A DNA stretch of 64,000 nt from Streptomyces marispadix (GTDB taxonomy: Bacteria > Actinomycetota > Actinomycetes > Streptomycetales > Streptomycetaceae): NCBI RefSeq assembly GCF_022524345.1, contig NZ_JAKWJU010000002.1:992001-1056000 (forward strand), written 5' to 3'. How positions within the stretch are numbered: the stretch's first letter is position 1; the number at the start of each line of letters is the position of its first letter. Positions 46,848 through 54,594 of this stretch are shown piece by piece. Made by a program: the position numbers and the translations under genes. The notes beneath the pieces are model-generated. The model had not been told where the DNA came from and did not search any database. It was given only the letters and a program-made list of their open reading frames with translations.

Positions 46848-47783
46848 GTGTTGTCGATGACGGCACAGGACGCGCCGACCGGCCCTGCCGCGGACGCCGT
46901 GGAGCGGGGCTTCCCGCACCTGGCGACCGTGCGGGCCGCCGTCACCGCGCTCTACAAGCGCCTCTCGCCAGACACCGTCCGGCAGTTCGACGTCAGCGTG
47001 TCACCCGCCGACGTGGCCTTCTCCGACGACGAGGACCTCTACACCGGGGTGCAGCGCGTCGCCCGCGTCATGGTGCAGCAGTTCCGGCTGCCCGACGCCC
47101 GCATGATCGTCAGCTTCCGTGAGATGGAACACGCAGCACACGTCGAACTCGCCGCGGGCCCCGAGTACTTCATCGAACTCAACGCCCGCTTCAAGCACCA
47201 CCGACGCGACATCGGAGCCGCCCTCGCGCACGAGGTGATGCATGTGTATCTGCACCGCCTCGGCCTCGCCTTCCACGGCACCCGCGACAACGAGATCCTC
47301 ACCGACACCGCCACCACCTACCTCGGTGCGGGCTGGCTGCTGCTGGACGCCTTCCGGCAGGACCAGGTCTCCTCGCAGAAGCTGGGCTATCTCACACCGG
47401 AGGAGTTCGGCTACGTGCTGGCGAAGCGCGCCGCGGTCTTCGGTGAGGGCCCCGAAGTGTGGTTCACCAGCCCGCAGGCCTACGAGGCGTATCTCAAGGG
47501 CAGCGGGCTGGCACGCGCCGACGAGACGCGGCCGCCGCTGGCCGCCTCCGGCTGGGCGGGCCGCCGCCGCTATACGCGGGACCGGCGGCACGCGCTGGCC
47601 CGTCCCCGCGCCACCCCGTATCCGCCCGACGCCGACGCCTACTCGTACGCCTTCGAGAGCCGCTCGCCGGTGCGGGTGTCCTTCCCCTGCCCGACGTGCC
47701 AGCAGCGCATCCGCGTGCCCGTGCGGGGGCGGATGAAGGCGCGGTGCGGGCTGTGCCGCTCCGTGCTGGACTGCGACACCTGA
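46848..47783 (+). CDS. HExxH metalloprotease-like protein with C-terminal zinc ribbon
   Basis: This protein of about 311 residues has a zincin-like motif AHEVMHVYLHRLGL (residue about 128). The helix-following Glu/Asp segment NEILTDTATTYLGAGWLL gives an HExxH-x(n)-E/D zinc-ligand pattern. The C-terminus has two CxxC pairs (PCPTCQQRI and CGLCRSV), a zinc-ribbon that may bind nucleic acid or metal. The family is not recognised; the layout is reminiscent of SprT-like or Gluzincin proteins. The start is unclear: GTG 46848 has GAGGAG at the right distance, while GTG 46821 and ATG 46857 are alternatives. The protease reading is an inference. Confidence 0.65.
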   Translation: MLSMTAQDAPTGPAADAVERGFPHLATVRAAVTALYKRLSPDTVRQFDVSVSPADVAFSDDEDLYTGVQRVARVMVQQFRLPDARMIVSFREMEHAAHVELAAGPEYFIELNARFKHHRRDIGAALAHEVMHVYLHRLGLAFHGTRDNEILTDTATTYLGAGWLLLDAFRQDQVSSQKLGYLTPEEFGYVLAKRAAVFGEGPEVWFTSPQAYEAYLKGSGLARADETRPPLAASGWAGRRRYTRDRRHALARPRATPYPPDADAYSYAFESRSPVRVSFPCPTCQQRIRVPVRGRMKARCGLCRSVLDCDT

Positions 47784-48019
47784 GACCGGTGGACCGGGCC
47801 GGGACTGGCCGTGGCCCCGGGACCCCGCCGGACCCGCCGTACCGTGCGCTGCGCCGCCGAGAACGCCTCTCCCCCGCCGCGGCCCCGACTGCGGCCGCCC
47901 CACGGGGAGTTGAGACCTCCCCCCGCACGACGACGCCCGGCGGCGGACGCCACGGGCCGCGGGAGCCGTTGGTGACGCGACGGGCGCGCGTGGGGGCCCG
48001 ATGAACTACGTTCGGCGGT

Positions 48020-48484
48020 ATGAGCCCTTCCATCGCCACCAACACACGTGTCGAGCTGGCCGGTCTCCTCGACTTCGTGCGCCCGCGCCACCGTGCCCTG
48101 CTGATCACCCGCCGGGCCGACGGCTCGCCCCAGGCCTCGCCGTTGACGTGCGGCGTGGACGACTCGGGCAGAATCGTCGTCTCCACGTATCCGGAACGAG
48201 CCAAGACCCATAACGCGCGCCGCGATCCGCGGGTGAGCGTCCTCGTGCTCTCCGACGAGTGGAACGGCCCGTGGGTGCAGATCGACGGGGACGCCGAAGT
48301 CATCGACGCCCCGGACTCGGTGGAGCCGCTCGTCGAGTACTACCGCAACATCTCCGGCGAACACCCCGACTGGGACGAGTACCGGGCCGCGATGCTCAAG
48401 CAGGGCAAGTCCCTGATCCGCGTGACGCCACGGCACTGGGGGCCGATTGCGACCGGAGGCTTCCCGGCACGTCTCGTCGGCTGA
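48020..48484 (+). CDS. PPOX-class F420-dependent/FMN-binding split-barrel enzyme
   Basis: This 154-residue split-barrel flavin/F420-binding protein shows the pattern LLDFVRPRHRALLITRRADG (strand with cofactor site), SPLTCGVDDSGRIVVSTYPE, then KTHNARRDPRVSVLVLSDEW and GDAEVIDAP. The conserved KxxNxRxDPRV element binds the cofactor phosphate. PPOX-class F420-dependent enzymes reduce small molecules with F420H2 in actinomycetes. Whether it uses F420 or FMN cannot be settled here. It stands alone, with a 240-bp gap upstream. Confidence 0.88.
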   Translation: MSPSIATNTRVELAGLLDFVRPRHRALLITRRADGSPQASPLTCGVDDSGRIVVSTYPERAKTHNARRDPRVSVLVLSDEWNGPWVQIDGDAEVIDAPDSVEPLVEYYRNISGEHPDWDEYRAAMLKQGKSLIRVTPRHWGPIATGGFPARLVG

Positions 48485-48708
48485 GCCTCCGCCCCTCTCC
48501 ACTGCCAGGGCGTATGCGGACGGTGACCGCCGGTCGCCGCCCGGCCGCGCTCCGGCACCGCGTGCCGCGCTGATTTTTCGGGCTGCGGGGTGCGCTCACT
48601 CGGGTGAGAATCGAAGTGCGGGGGCCTTACGGGAGCGGGTCGCATCCCACGACTCGTCGTGCCCGAACGCCCACCGCGCCCGAGTCGTTCAGGGGAGTTG
48701 ACACAGAG

Positions 48709-48894
48709 ATGACCATGACAGTGCCCATGGCCACTGCTTCGCCGTCAGGGTCGCCGAGTGAAGTCGTGACGGGCGAGGACGAACTGCCGTTGCCGCCCGG
48801 GGTGTGGCTGGAGGCGCCGCTGTGGCTGCTGGCCGGCGTCGAGGACGAGGAAGAGACCAGCTTCGAGCCGAACATCTGGCGGGGCATCGACTGA
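48709..48894 (+). CDS. Small 61-residue acidic Trp/Pro-containing peptide, unknown
   Basis: This short gene encodes a 61-residue peptide with a Ser/Thr-rich head (MTMTVPMATASPSGSPSE), an acidic centre (GEDELPLPPGVWLEAPLWLL) and the tail EPNIWRGID. There are no cysteines, no signal peptide and no predicted domain. The ATG at 48709 is preceded by GGGGAG 12 bp away and CAGAG closer. The composition could suit a protein-interaction peptide or a RiPP precursor, but no maturation enzyme of a known class is adjacent. Unknown function. Confidence 0.5.
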   Translation: MTMTVPMATASPSGSPSEVVTGEDELPLPPGVWLEAPLWLLAGVEDEEETSFEPNIWRGID

Positions 48895-48981
48895 GAGCCC
48901 ATCGGTTCGCGGTTCATCGGTCCGAGGTTCATCGGCTGAGAGCCCATCGCTGAGGACCCATCGCTGAGGGTTCGTCGGCTG
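48893..48981. repeat. Degenerate 14-15-bp tandem repeats after the small peptide gene
   Basis: Five or six imperfect units of the type CCCATCGCTGAGGA / TTCATCGGCTGAG follow the peptide stop codon. Two 14-bp-spaced units share the 12-mer CCCATCGCTGAG. Confidence 0.6.
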
Positions 48982-49085
48982 CGGTCCGACGACGGACCCT
49001 TCCGGGCGCCGGGCTCCGGGCGCGGAATGCAGCGCCCGGTGCCGCCTCCAAGGCCCCGCGCCGCGAGGGCAGGCCCGTACCCGCT

Positions 49086-49883
49086 TCAGGGCTTACGGGC
49101 CGCGCCCGCGTAGATGAAGGCCTCCGCGTCGCTGATCGTGGAGGGCCCGTCGGGACGCCAGCGGTGTGTGGGCGTCAGACCGGGCTCGATCAGCTCCAGC
49201 CCGTCGAAGAAGACCTCGATCTCCGCCTTGTCGCGGATCTGCACGGGCGTTCCGCCCTCCTCGTAGATCTTCTTCACCTCCTCCAGGTGGCCGTCCTCGT
49301 CGAAGTCGGCGGTGGCGTGGGAGAGAAGCAGGAAGCTGCCGGGCGCCAGCCGGTCCAGCATCGAGCGGACGATGGCCTGCGGGACGTGCTCGTCCGGTAC
49401 GAAGTGCAGCAACGCGAGCAGCGACAGGGCGACCGGCCGATCCAGGTCCAGCGTCTCGTGCACCTCGCGGCTGTCGAGCACGGAGTCATGGCGAACGTCG
49501 GCCTGTACATAGGCGGTTCGGCCCTCGGGAGTGCTGAGCATGAGGGCGTCGGCGTATTCGAGTACGAGCGGATCGTGGTCGGCGTAGACGACCGCGCACT
49601 CGGGGGCCACCTCCTGGGCGACCTGGTGCAGATTGGGCGCGGTGGGTATGCCGGTGCCGATGTCGATGAACTGCCGCACGCCGTACTCGCGGGCGACGTG
49701 GCGCACGGCGCGGTGCATGAAGTCCCGGTTGGCGCGGGCCCCCTTCTCCGCCTCGGGGAAGATCTTCTTGACCTGCTCGGCCGCCTCCTTGTCGACGGGG
49801 AACCAGTCCTTGCCGCCCAGGTAGTAGTCGTAGAGGCGTGCGGCGTGCGGTCTGCTCGTGTCGACTTCCGAGGAGTTCCTCAC
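49086..49883 (-). CDS. SAV2177-type (DUF574) SAM-dependent methyltransferase
   Basis: This 265-residue protein of the actinomycete SAV2177/DUF574 family starts with VDTSRPHAARLYDYYLGGKD and has the SAM motif I FIDIGTGIPTAPNLHQVAQ. VYADHDPLVLEYADALM, then YVQADVRHDSVLD and HFVPDEHVPQAIVRSMLDRL follow. The family is very expanded in Streptomyces and its methyl acceptor is not known. The GTG at 49883 has an AAGGAG ribosome site. It overlaps the stop of the upstream XRE regulator gene by 4 bp, so they are coupled and likely work together. Confidence 0.9.
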   Translation of the reverse strand: MRNSSEVDTSRPHAARLYDYYLGGKDWFPVDKEAAEQVKKIFPEAEKGARANRDFMHRAVRHVAREYGVRQFIDIGTGIPTAPNLHQVAQEVAPECAVVYADHDPLVLEYADALMLSTPEGRTAYVQADVRHDSVLDSREVHETLDLDRPVALSLLALLHFVPDEHVPQAIVRSMLDRLAPGSFLLLSHATADFDEDGHLEEVKKIYEEGGTPVQIRDKAEIEVFFDGLELIEPGLTPTHRWRPDGPSTISDAEAFIYAGAARKP

Positions 49884-50761
49884 CGGCTGAACTCCTTGCG
49901 GAGCTGGTCGAGATACGTGCGGGGGTCGGGCAGCAGTTCCGAGGCGAGGCGCGAGATGCGGGTGTAGGCCTCGAGATGGGCGACGACGTCGGGACGCTGG
50001 TCCAGATAGACGGCGCTGGTGAGGCCGACCTCGGTGTAGACGATGTCCTGCAACTCCCGTTCCCTGAAACGGAAGTACGTCATGTGGCCGCTCGTCGCCG
50101 AGTGCGCGCCCGCGGCCAGCGGAAGGATGCGCAGCGTGATGCGGGGGTCCTTCACGGCCTCCAGCAGATGCTCGATCTGCGCGCGCATCACCGCGGGCCC
50201 GCCGACCAGCCGCCGCAGCGCGGCCTCCTCCAGCACCACCCACAGGGACGGTGCTTCGGAGGACTGGAGCAGGGCCTGTCTGCGCAGCCGCAGATCGACG
50301 CGGTGTTCCAGTGCGTCGTCGGGCTCGTAGGGGAACCCGGCGCGGATCACGGCCCTCGCGTAGTCGCGCGTCTGCAACAGGCCCGTCATGTAGTGCGGTT
50401 CGTAGACGCGGATGACCTGCGCCGCCGTCTCCAGGGAGACGTAGGCGCGGAACCAGTCGGGCAGTGCCGTCTTGTAGTTGTGCCACCAGCCGGGCTCGTT
50501 GGCGCGCTCGGCCATGTCCGTGAAGTCACGGGCCTCCTCGTCGGAGACGGCGTAGAGCCTCAGCAGCTCTCTCACATAGGGGATCTTCAGGCTGACTTGG
50601 GCGTTCTCGATGCGGCGGATCGTGAGATGACTCACGCTCAGCGCTTTGGCCGCCTCTTCCAGCGAGATGCCCCGGCTCTCCCGCAGCTCCTTCAGCCGCT
50701 TGCCGAGGACGATACGCAGCACCGTGGGCGCACTCTGGCCGCTGGGCAGTGCCTCGCTCAC
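49880..50761 (-). CDS. XRE-family HTH regulator with DUF5753-type C-terminus
   Basis: This 293-residue protein has an N-terminal lambda-repressor HTH (LGKRLKELRESRGISLEEAA, then LSVSHLTIRRIENAQ, residues about 20-60). A large C-terminal DUF5753 domain follows (YEPHYMTGLLQTRDYARAVI, VVLEEAALRRLVGG, HSATSGHMTYFRF and AVYLDQRPDVVAHLEA). In Streptomyces these regulators usually pair with a small DUF397 protein; here they pair with a SAV2177-type methyltransferase. The start at GTG 50761 has CAGGAG; the upstream GTG 50800 is possible. The pair may be autoregulated. Confidence 0.88.
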   Translation of the reverse strand: MSEALPSGQSAPTVLRIVLGKRLKELRESRGISLEEAAKALSVSHLTIRRIENAQVSLKIPYVRELLRLYAVSDEEARDFTDMAERANEPGWWHNYKTALPDWFRAYVSLETAAQVIRVYEPHYMTGLLQTRDYARAVIRAGFPYEPDDALEHRVDLRLRRQALLQSSEAPSLWVVLEEAALRRLVGGPAVMRAQIEHLLEAVKDPRITLRILPLAAGAHSATSGHMTYFRFRERELQDIVYTEVGLTSAVYLDQRPDVVAHLEAYTRISRLASELLPDPRTYLDQLRKEFSR

Positions 50762-50898
50762 GCACAGGCTCCTGTCCGCGACGGACACGAGAGAGAGCAC
50801 GGATGCTCCTCAAGTCCCCCTGGCCGCCGCGTCGTTGTATTGGTCGATCGTGAAAAGGACGAGGTCGGGCCGAAACTATCAGAGGCGCGTCCGCACAC

Positions 50899-50937
50899 GG
50901 CAGGCCCCGCACCACTGCTCGTGGTGCGGGGCCTGCC
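50899..50937 (-). terminator. 16-bp hairpin terminator of the lipoprotein gene
   Basis: A perfect 16-bp stem (50899-50914 with 50922-50937, GGCAGGCCCCGCACCA and its complement) with a 7-nt loop lies downstream of the minus-strand lipoprotein gene and upstream of the XRE gene. It insulates the two. Confidence 0.88.
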
Positions 50938-51035
50938 AGCCGGGAGCCAACCGGCGGTCCGTGGCCGAGGGGCGTCGGCGCGTACCCGGTGCTGCGGGGG
51001 CGCACGCCCGCTCGGCGGCGTCTTTCAGGCGTGCA

Positions 51036-51527
51036 TCAGCCCTTCAGCAGCGTCTTGCCCGTCGCCGCGTCGACGACGGTGCGTTTGCCCAGTTCGCTCT
51101 TCAGCTCGACCTTCGCCTTGTCGGTAACGATCTGTTTCGTGCAGAAGTCTGCCTTTTTGTCCTTCTTCGACCAGCCCGAGACGATCACGAGTTTGTCGGT
51201 CTCCTGCACGCGCGCCCCGTACTTCGTCTCGCATCCGCCGTGGCCCACGGTCACGGTCAGGTGGTCCTCCTTGCCGTGCACGGGCCGCTGAGCGGCTTCG
51301 AGCGGCAGCATGTCGAGGTGCCTGCCCTTGGTCTTGTCCACCTTCGGCCAGGTCTGCTCGATCTGCGCCGCGCGCTTCTCGAAACGAGTCTGCTTCTCAG
51401 GGGGTTCGCTGCTGACCGTCTGCTCGCTGCCCCCGCACGCCGTCGCCGTCAGCGCCACGGCGGCCATCGCCGGGGCGAGGACGAGCGCGGCCCTGCGTCG
51501 GGTGGTACCTGTCGTGCTGCGTCGCAT
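51036..51527 (-). CDS. Secreted lipoprotein, hypothetical
   Basis: This 163-residue protein has a signal peptide (TRRRAALVLAPAMAAVALTA) ending in the lipobox LTATAC, so the mature protein is lipidated at Cys31 and anchored outside the membrane. The mature part is Lys/Glu-rich, with two later cysteines (GGCETKYG and FCTKQIV), possibly disulfide-linked. No known domain is recognised. The ribosome site CAGGAGGT is excellent, spaced for the ATG at 51527. The gene stands alone, with a strong terminator behind it. Confidence 0.8.
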   Translation of the reverse strand: MRRSTTGTTRRRAALVLAPAMAAVALTATACGGSEQTVSSEPPEKQTRFEKRAAQIEQTWPKVDKTKGRHLDMLPLEAAQRPVHGKEDHLTVTVGHGGCETKYGARVQETDKLVIVSGWSKKDKKADFCTKQIVTDKAKVELKSELGKRTVVDAATGKTLLKG

Positions 51528-51795
51528 CTTTGATCTACCTCCTGCTTCACGGCTCTGACGGAAGAGGTCCGCAGGAGGTTCCCCCTACGGTCCTACGGGC
51601 TGCCGCGGATGCGTTCGCGCACGTCGGAACCGGTGTGGCCGCACGTGGGACCGAAGGGGTGCCGTGCGCGGTCCGCGCACACCGCCCGTGCTCCGGTCCC
51701 TGCCGCCGCCCGTGCTTCCGTCCCTGCTGACCGTCCCTGCCCGACCGGTGTAAATCCGTGGTGCGCGTCTCGCGGGCGCCGTAGGGTCGGTCGGC

Positions 51796-52494
51796 GTGGC
51801 GAGAGACTTCAACGGTCATTACCACCCCCTGCTGCTGAAGCAGGTGCCCGACGGTGCCCGTACGGCCCTGGACGTCGGATGCGGTACGGGAGGCTTCGCG
51901 CGGCTGCTCGCCCGGCACGGCCTGGACGTCGACGGCGTCGACCGCGACGCGGGCGTCATCGAGGCGGCGCGGGCGGCCGGCAGCGCAAGCGGCACAGACG
52001 CCGGACCGGACCCGGGCCGGGGGCCGCGCCGGAATCCGGAACCGGGCACGGGCCCCAGTCCGCGGTTCCGTCAGGCCGATGTGCGTGCGGACCAACTCCC
52101 CGACGGGCACTACGACTTCATCTCATGCATCGCCAGCCTCCACCACATGCCGTTCGACACGGTGCTGACGCTGCGCAAGGCCCTCGCCCCCGGCGGTGTC
52201 CTCGCCGTACTCGGGCTCTGTCCCGCCCGGACCCCGGCCGACTTCGTATGCGCCGTGCCCGCGCTGGCCCTGCTGACGACGCAGCGGCTGCTGCACCGGC
52301 GAAGGCCACAGGCCGCGGTGCAGGTGCCGATGGTCTGGCCGCCGCCGATGTCGTACGCCCAGACGCGTGCGGAGGCCGCAAGGCTGCTGCCAGGTTCGAC
52401 GCTGCGGCGGCTGCTGTGGTGGCGGTATCTGCTGGTGTACCGGGCCGACGGCACGAACGGCCCTGAGCGAGAAGGAAGGAGGGGATCGCCGTGA
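51796..52494 (+). CDS. Class I SAM-dependent methyltransferase
   Basis: This 232-residue methyltransferase has the SAM site ALDVGCGTGGFARLLARHG (residue about 24), then GVDRDAGVIEAARAAG. After a Gly/Pro-rich insertion come QADVRADQLPDGHYDFISC (motif II/III) and TLRKALAPGGVLAVLGL (motif post-II). The insert of about 25 Gly/Arg/Pro residues between motif I and II is unusual. The later hydrophobic/basic part (LALLTTQRLLHRRRPQAAVQ) is not recognised. Substrate unknown. The GTG start at 51796 is about 270 bp from the divergent lipoprotein gene. Confidence 0.85.
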   Translation: MARDFNGHYHPLLLKQVPDGARTALDVGCGTGGFARLLARHGLDVDGVDRDAGVIEAARAAGSASGTDAGPDPGRGPRRNPEPGTGPSPRFRQADVRADQLPDGHYDFISCIASLHHMPFDTVLTLRKALAPGGVLAVLGLCPARTPADFVCAVPALALLTTQRLLHRRRPQAAVQVPMVWPPPMSYAQTRAEAARLLPGSTLRRLLWWRYLLVYRADGTNGPEREGRRGSP

Positions 52495-52560
52495 GATTCC
52501 GAACCTAGCCGCCCGCCCGGAGAGTCCGGGAGCACGGGCGGCGGTTCCGGAAGGAACGCG

Positions 52561-52929
52561 ATGTCCCGTACGGACAAGACGAAGCCGCTGTGGGTCCGCC
52601 ACGCGGAGCACCGCCCCCGCCCCGTCCACGATCACCGCCACGGCGACTGCGATCTGCCGCCGAAGCCGACGCGTGAGGAGACGGACACCCGCTGCCGCTG
52701 GGAACGCCCCGACGCGCTGCTGTTCACCCACACCTGCTGCTCGGGATGCAACAGGCGCGGCTGTGTGAAGGAGTGGCAGGGCATGGTCAAGGCGAGCAAC
52801 CGCAGGGAGCGCTACGAGGGGCGGCGTCAGGCCCGCCGCGCCGCCGCGGAAGCGGCCGAAGAAGCCGAAGCGGCCGGGGAGTTCGACCGCTGCGACGAGT
52901 ACGGCGAACAAGACGAACTCGGCGGCTGA
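52561..52929 (+). CDS. Small basic/acidic Cys-rich hypothetical protein
   Basis: This 122-residue protein has a His/Arg-rich N-terminus (VRHAEHRPRPVHDHRHGD), a central cysteine cluster CCSGCNRRGC preceded by HT, and a C-terminal coil rich in Ala/Glu/Arg (RRQARRAAAEAAEEAEAAGE). The Cys/His group could bind zinc. It has a good AAGGA ribosome site 8 bp from the ATG. It lies about 65 bp after the methyltransferase on the same strand and may share its transcript. Not recognised as a named family. Confidence 0.6.
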   Translation: MSRTDKTKPLWVRHAEHRPRPVHDHRHGDCDLPPKPTREETDTRCRWERPDALLFTHTCCSGCNRRGCVKEWQGMVKASNRRERYEGRRQARRAAAEAAEEAEAAGEFDRCDEYGEQDELGG

Positions 52930-53051
52930 GTCCGCACGCGCCGCGCGTCTGCCCCGCCTGGCGCACCCCCGACGCGGGCTCCACGGCACCGGCCGGCACC
53001 CCGCCGCCGGTGCCGCACGGGCGGAACCGCGCCGCACGGTACGCAAGCACA

Positions 53052-53092
53052 CCACGGCACCCGCCCCGGTCGGGGAGGGGCGAGTGCCGTGG
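53052..53092. terminator. Bidirectional terminator between the small protein gene and gltD
   Basis: A 9-bp outer stem (CCACGGCAC / GTGCCGTGG) continues, after one mismatch, with a 6-bp inner stem of CGCCCC/GGGGCG type. It lies between two converging genes. Confidence 0.8.
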
Positions 53093-53133
53093 CCGTGCGG
53101 AAACCCCCGGCCCGCTCAGGCGGAGGCTGAGGC

Positions 53134-54594
53134 TCAGACCGCCATCGCGCGGTCCGTGGGCGCGATGGGCGACGGAAGCGCGCTGGCGCCCATGAGATAG
53201 CGGTCGACGCCCTTGGCCGCCGAGCGTCCCTCGGCGATGGCCCAGACGATCAGCGACTGGCCGCGGCCCGCGTCGCCCGCGACGAAGACGCCGTCGACGC
53301 TGGTCGCGTAGTTGCCGTCACGGGCGACGTTGCCGCGCTCGTCGAGTTCGACGCCGAACTGCTCGACAAGACCGTTCTCCCGGTCCACACCGGTGAACCC
53401 CATTGCCAGGGTGACCAGTTGGGCGGGAATCCTCCGCTCGGTGCCCGGCTTGGACTCCGGCTTGCCGTCCTTCATCTCCACCTCGACCAGGTGCAGCCAC
53501 TGGACGTTGCCGTCCTCGTCGCCCTCGAAGTGCGTGGTGTTGACGGAGTAGACGCGCTCGCCGCCCTCCTCGTGCGCGGAGGTGACCTTGTAGAGCATCG
53601 GGAAGGTCGGCCACGGCTGGTGCGGTGCCCGCTCCTCCCCCGGCTTCGGCATGATCTCCAACTGCGTCACCGAGGCGGCGCCCTGGCGGTGTGCCGTACC
53701 GACGCAGTCGGCGCCGGTGTCGCCGCCGCCGATGACGACGACGTGCTTGCCCTCGGCGCTGATCGGGGAGACCGTCAGGTCGCCCTCCTGCACCTTGTTG
53801 GACAGCGGCAGATACTCCATCGCCTGGTGGATGCCGTTCAACTCGCGGCCGGGCACCGGCAGATCGCGCGCCGTGGTGGCGCCTGCCGCGATGACGACCG
53901 CGTCGTGCCGCTTGCGCAGCTTCTTCGCGTCGATGTCGCGGCCGATCTCCACCTCCGTACGGAACTTGGTGCCCTCCGTACGCATCTGCTCGATACGGCG
54001 GTTGATGTGCCGCTTCTCCATCTTGAACTCGGGGATGCCGTAGCGCAGCAGCCCGCCGAGCCGGTCGGCACGCTCGTAGACGACGACGGTGTGGCCCGCA
54101 CGCGTGAGCTGCTGCGCCGCCGCCAGACCGGCCGGGCCGGAGCCGATGACGGCGACCGTCTTACCGGAGAGCCGCTCCGGCGGCTGCGGCGTGACGTGCC
54201 CGTTGTCCCACGCCTTGTCGATGATGGTGACCTCGACGTTCTTGATGGTCACCGGCGGCTGGTTGATGCCGAGCACACACGCCGACTCGCACGGCGCCGG
54301 GCACAACCGCCCCGTGAACTCGGGGAAGTTGTTCGTCGCGTGCAGCCGCTCGATGGCCGCCTGCCAGTCCTCGCGGTAGGCGTAGTCGTTCCACTCGGGG
54401 ATCAGATTGCCCAGCGGGCATCCCTGGTGGCAGAAGGGGATGCCGCAGTCCATGCAGCGCCCGGCCTGCTTGCTGACGATGGGCAGCAGCGAGCCCGGTA
54501 CGTACACCTCGTTCCAGTCCTTGACCCGCTCCTCGACGGGACGGGACTGCGCGACCTCACGGTCGGTGTTCAGGAAGCCCTTGGGGTCAGCCAT
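53134..54594 (-). CDS. gltD: Glutamate synthase (NADPH), small subunit
   Basis: This 486-residue subunit carries the [4Fe-4S] ligand segment [23 protein letters not shown] motif [16 protein letters not shown] and NADPH site [20 protein letters not shown]. The C-terminal motif [20 protein letters not shown] is present. It transfers electrons from NADPH to the large subunit, which makes two glutamates from glutamine and 2-oxoglutarate (GOGAT, with glutamine synthetase). Its start overlaps the gltB end by 8 bp. Length is as expected. Confidence 0.96.
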   Translation of the reverse strand: MADPKGFLNTDREVAQSRPVEERVKDWNEVYVPGSLLPIVSKQAGRCMDCGIPFCHQGCPLGNLIPEWNDYAYREDWQAAIERLHATNNFPEFTGRLCPAPCESACVLGINQPPVTIKNVEVTIIDKAWDNGHVTPQPPERLSGKTVAVIGSGPAGLAAAQQLTRAGHTVVVYERADRLGGLLRYGIPEFKMEKRHINRRIEQMRTEGTKFRTEVEIGRDIDAKKLRKRHDAVVIAAGATTARDLPVPGRELNGIHQAMEYLPLSNKVQEGDLTVSPISAEGKHVVVIGGGDTGADCVGTAHRQGAASVTQLEIMPKPGEERAPHQPWPTFPMLYKVTSAHEEGGERVYSVNTTHFEGDEDGNVQWLHLVEVEMKDGKPESKPGTERRIPAQLVTLAMGFTGVDRENGLVEQFGVELDERGNVARDGNYATSVDGVFVAGDAGRGQSLIVWAIAEGRSAAKGVDRYLMGASALPSPIAPTDRAMAV

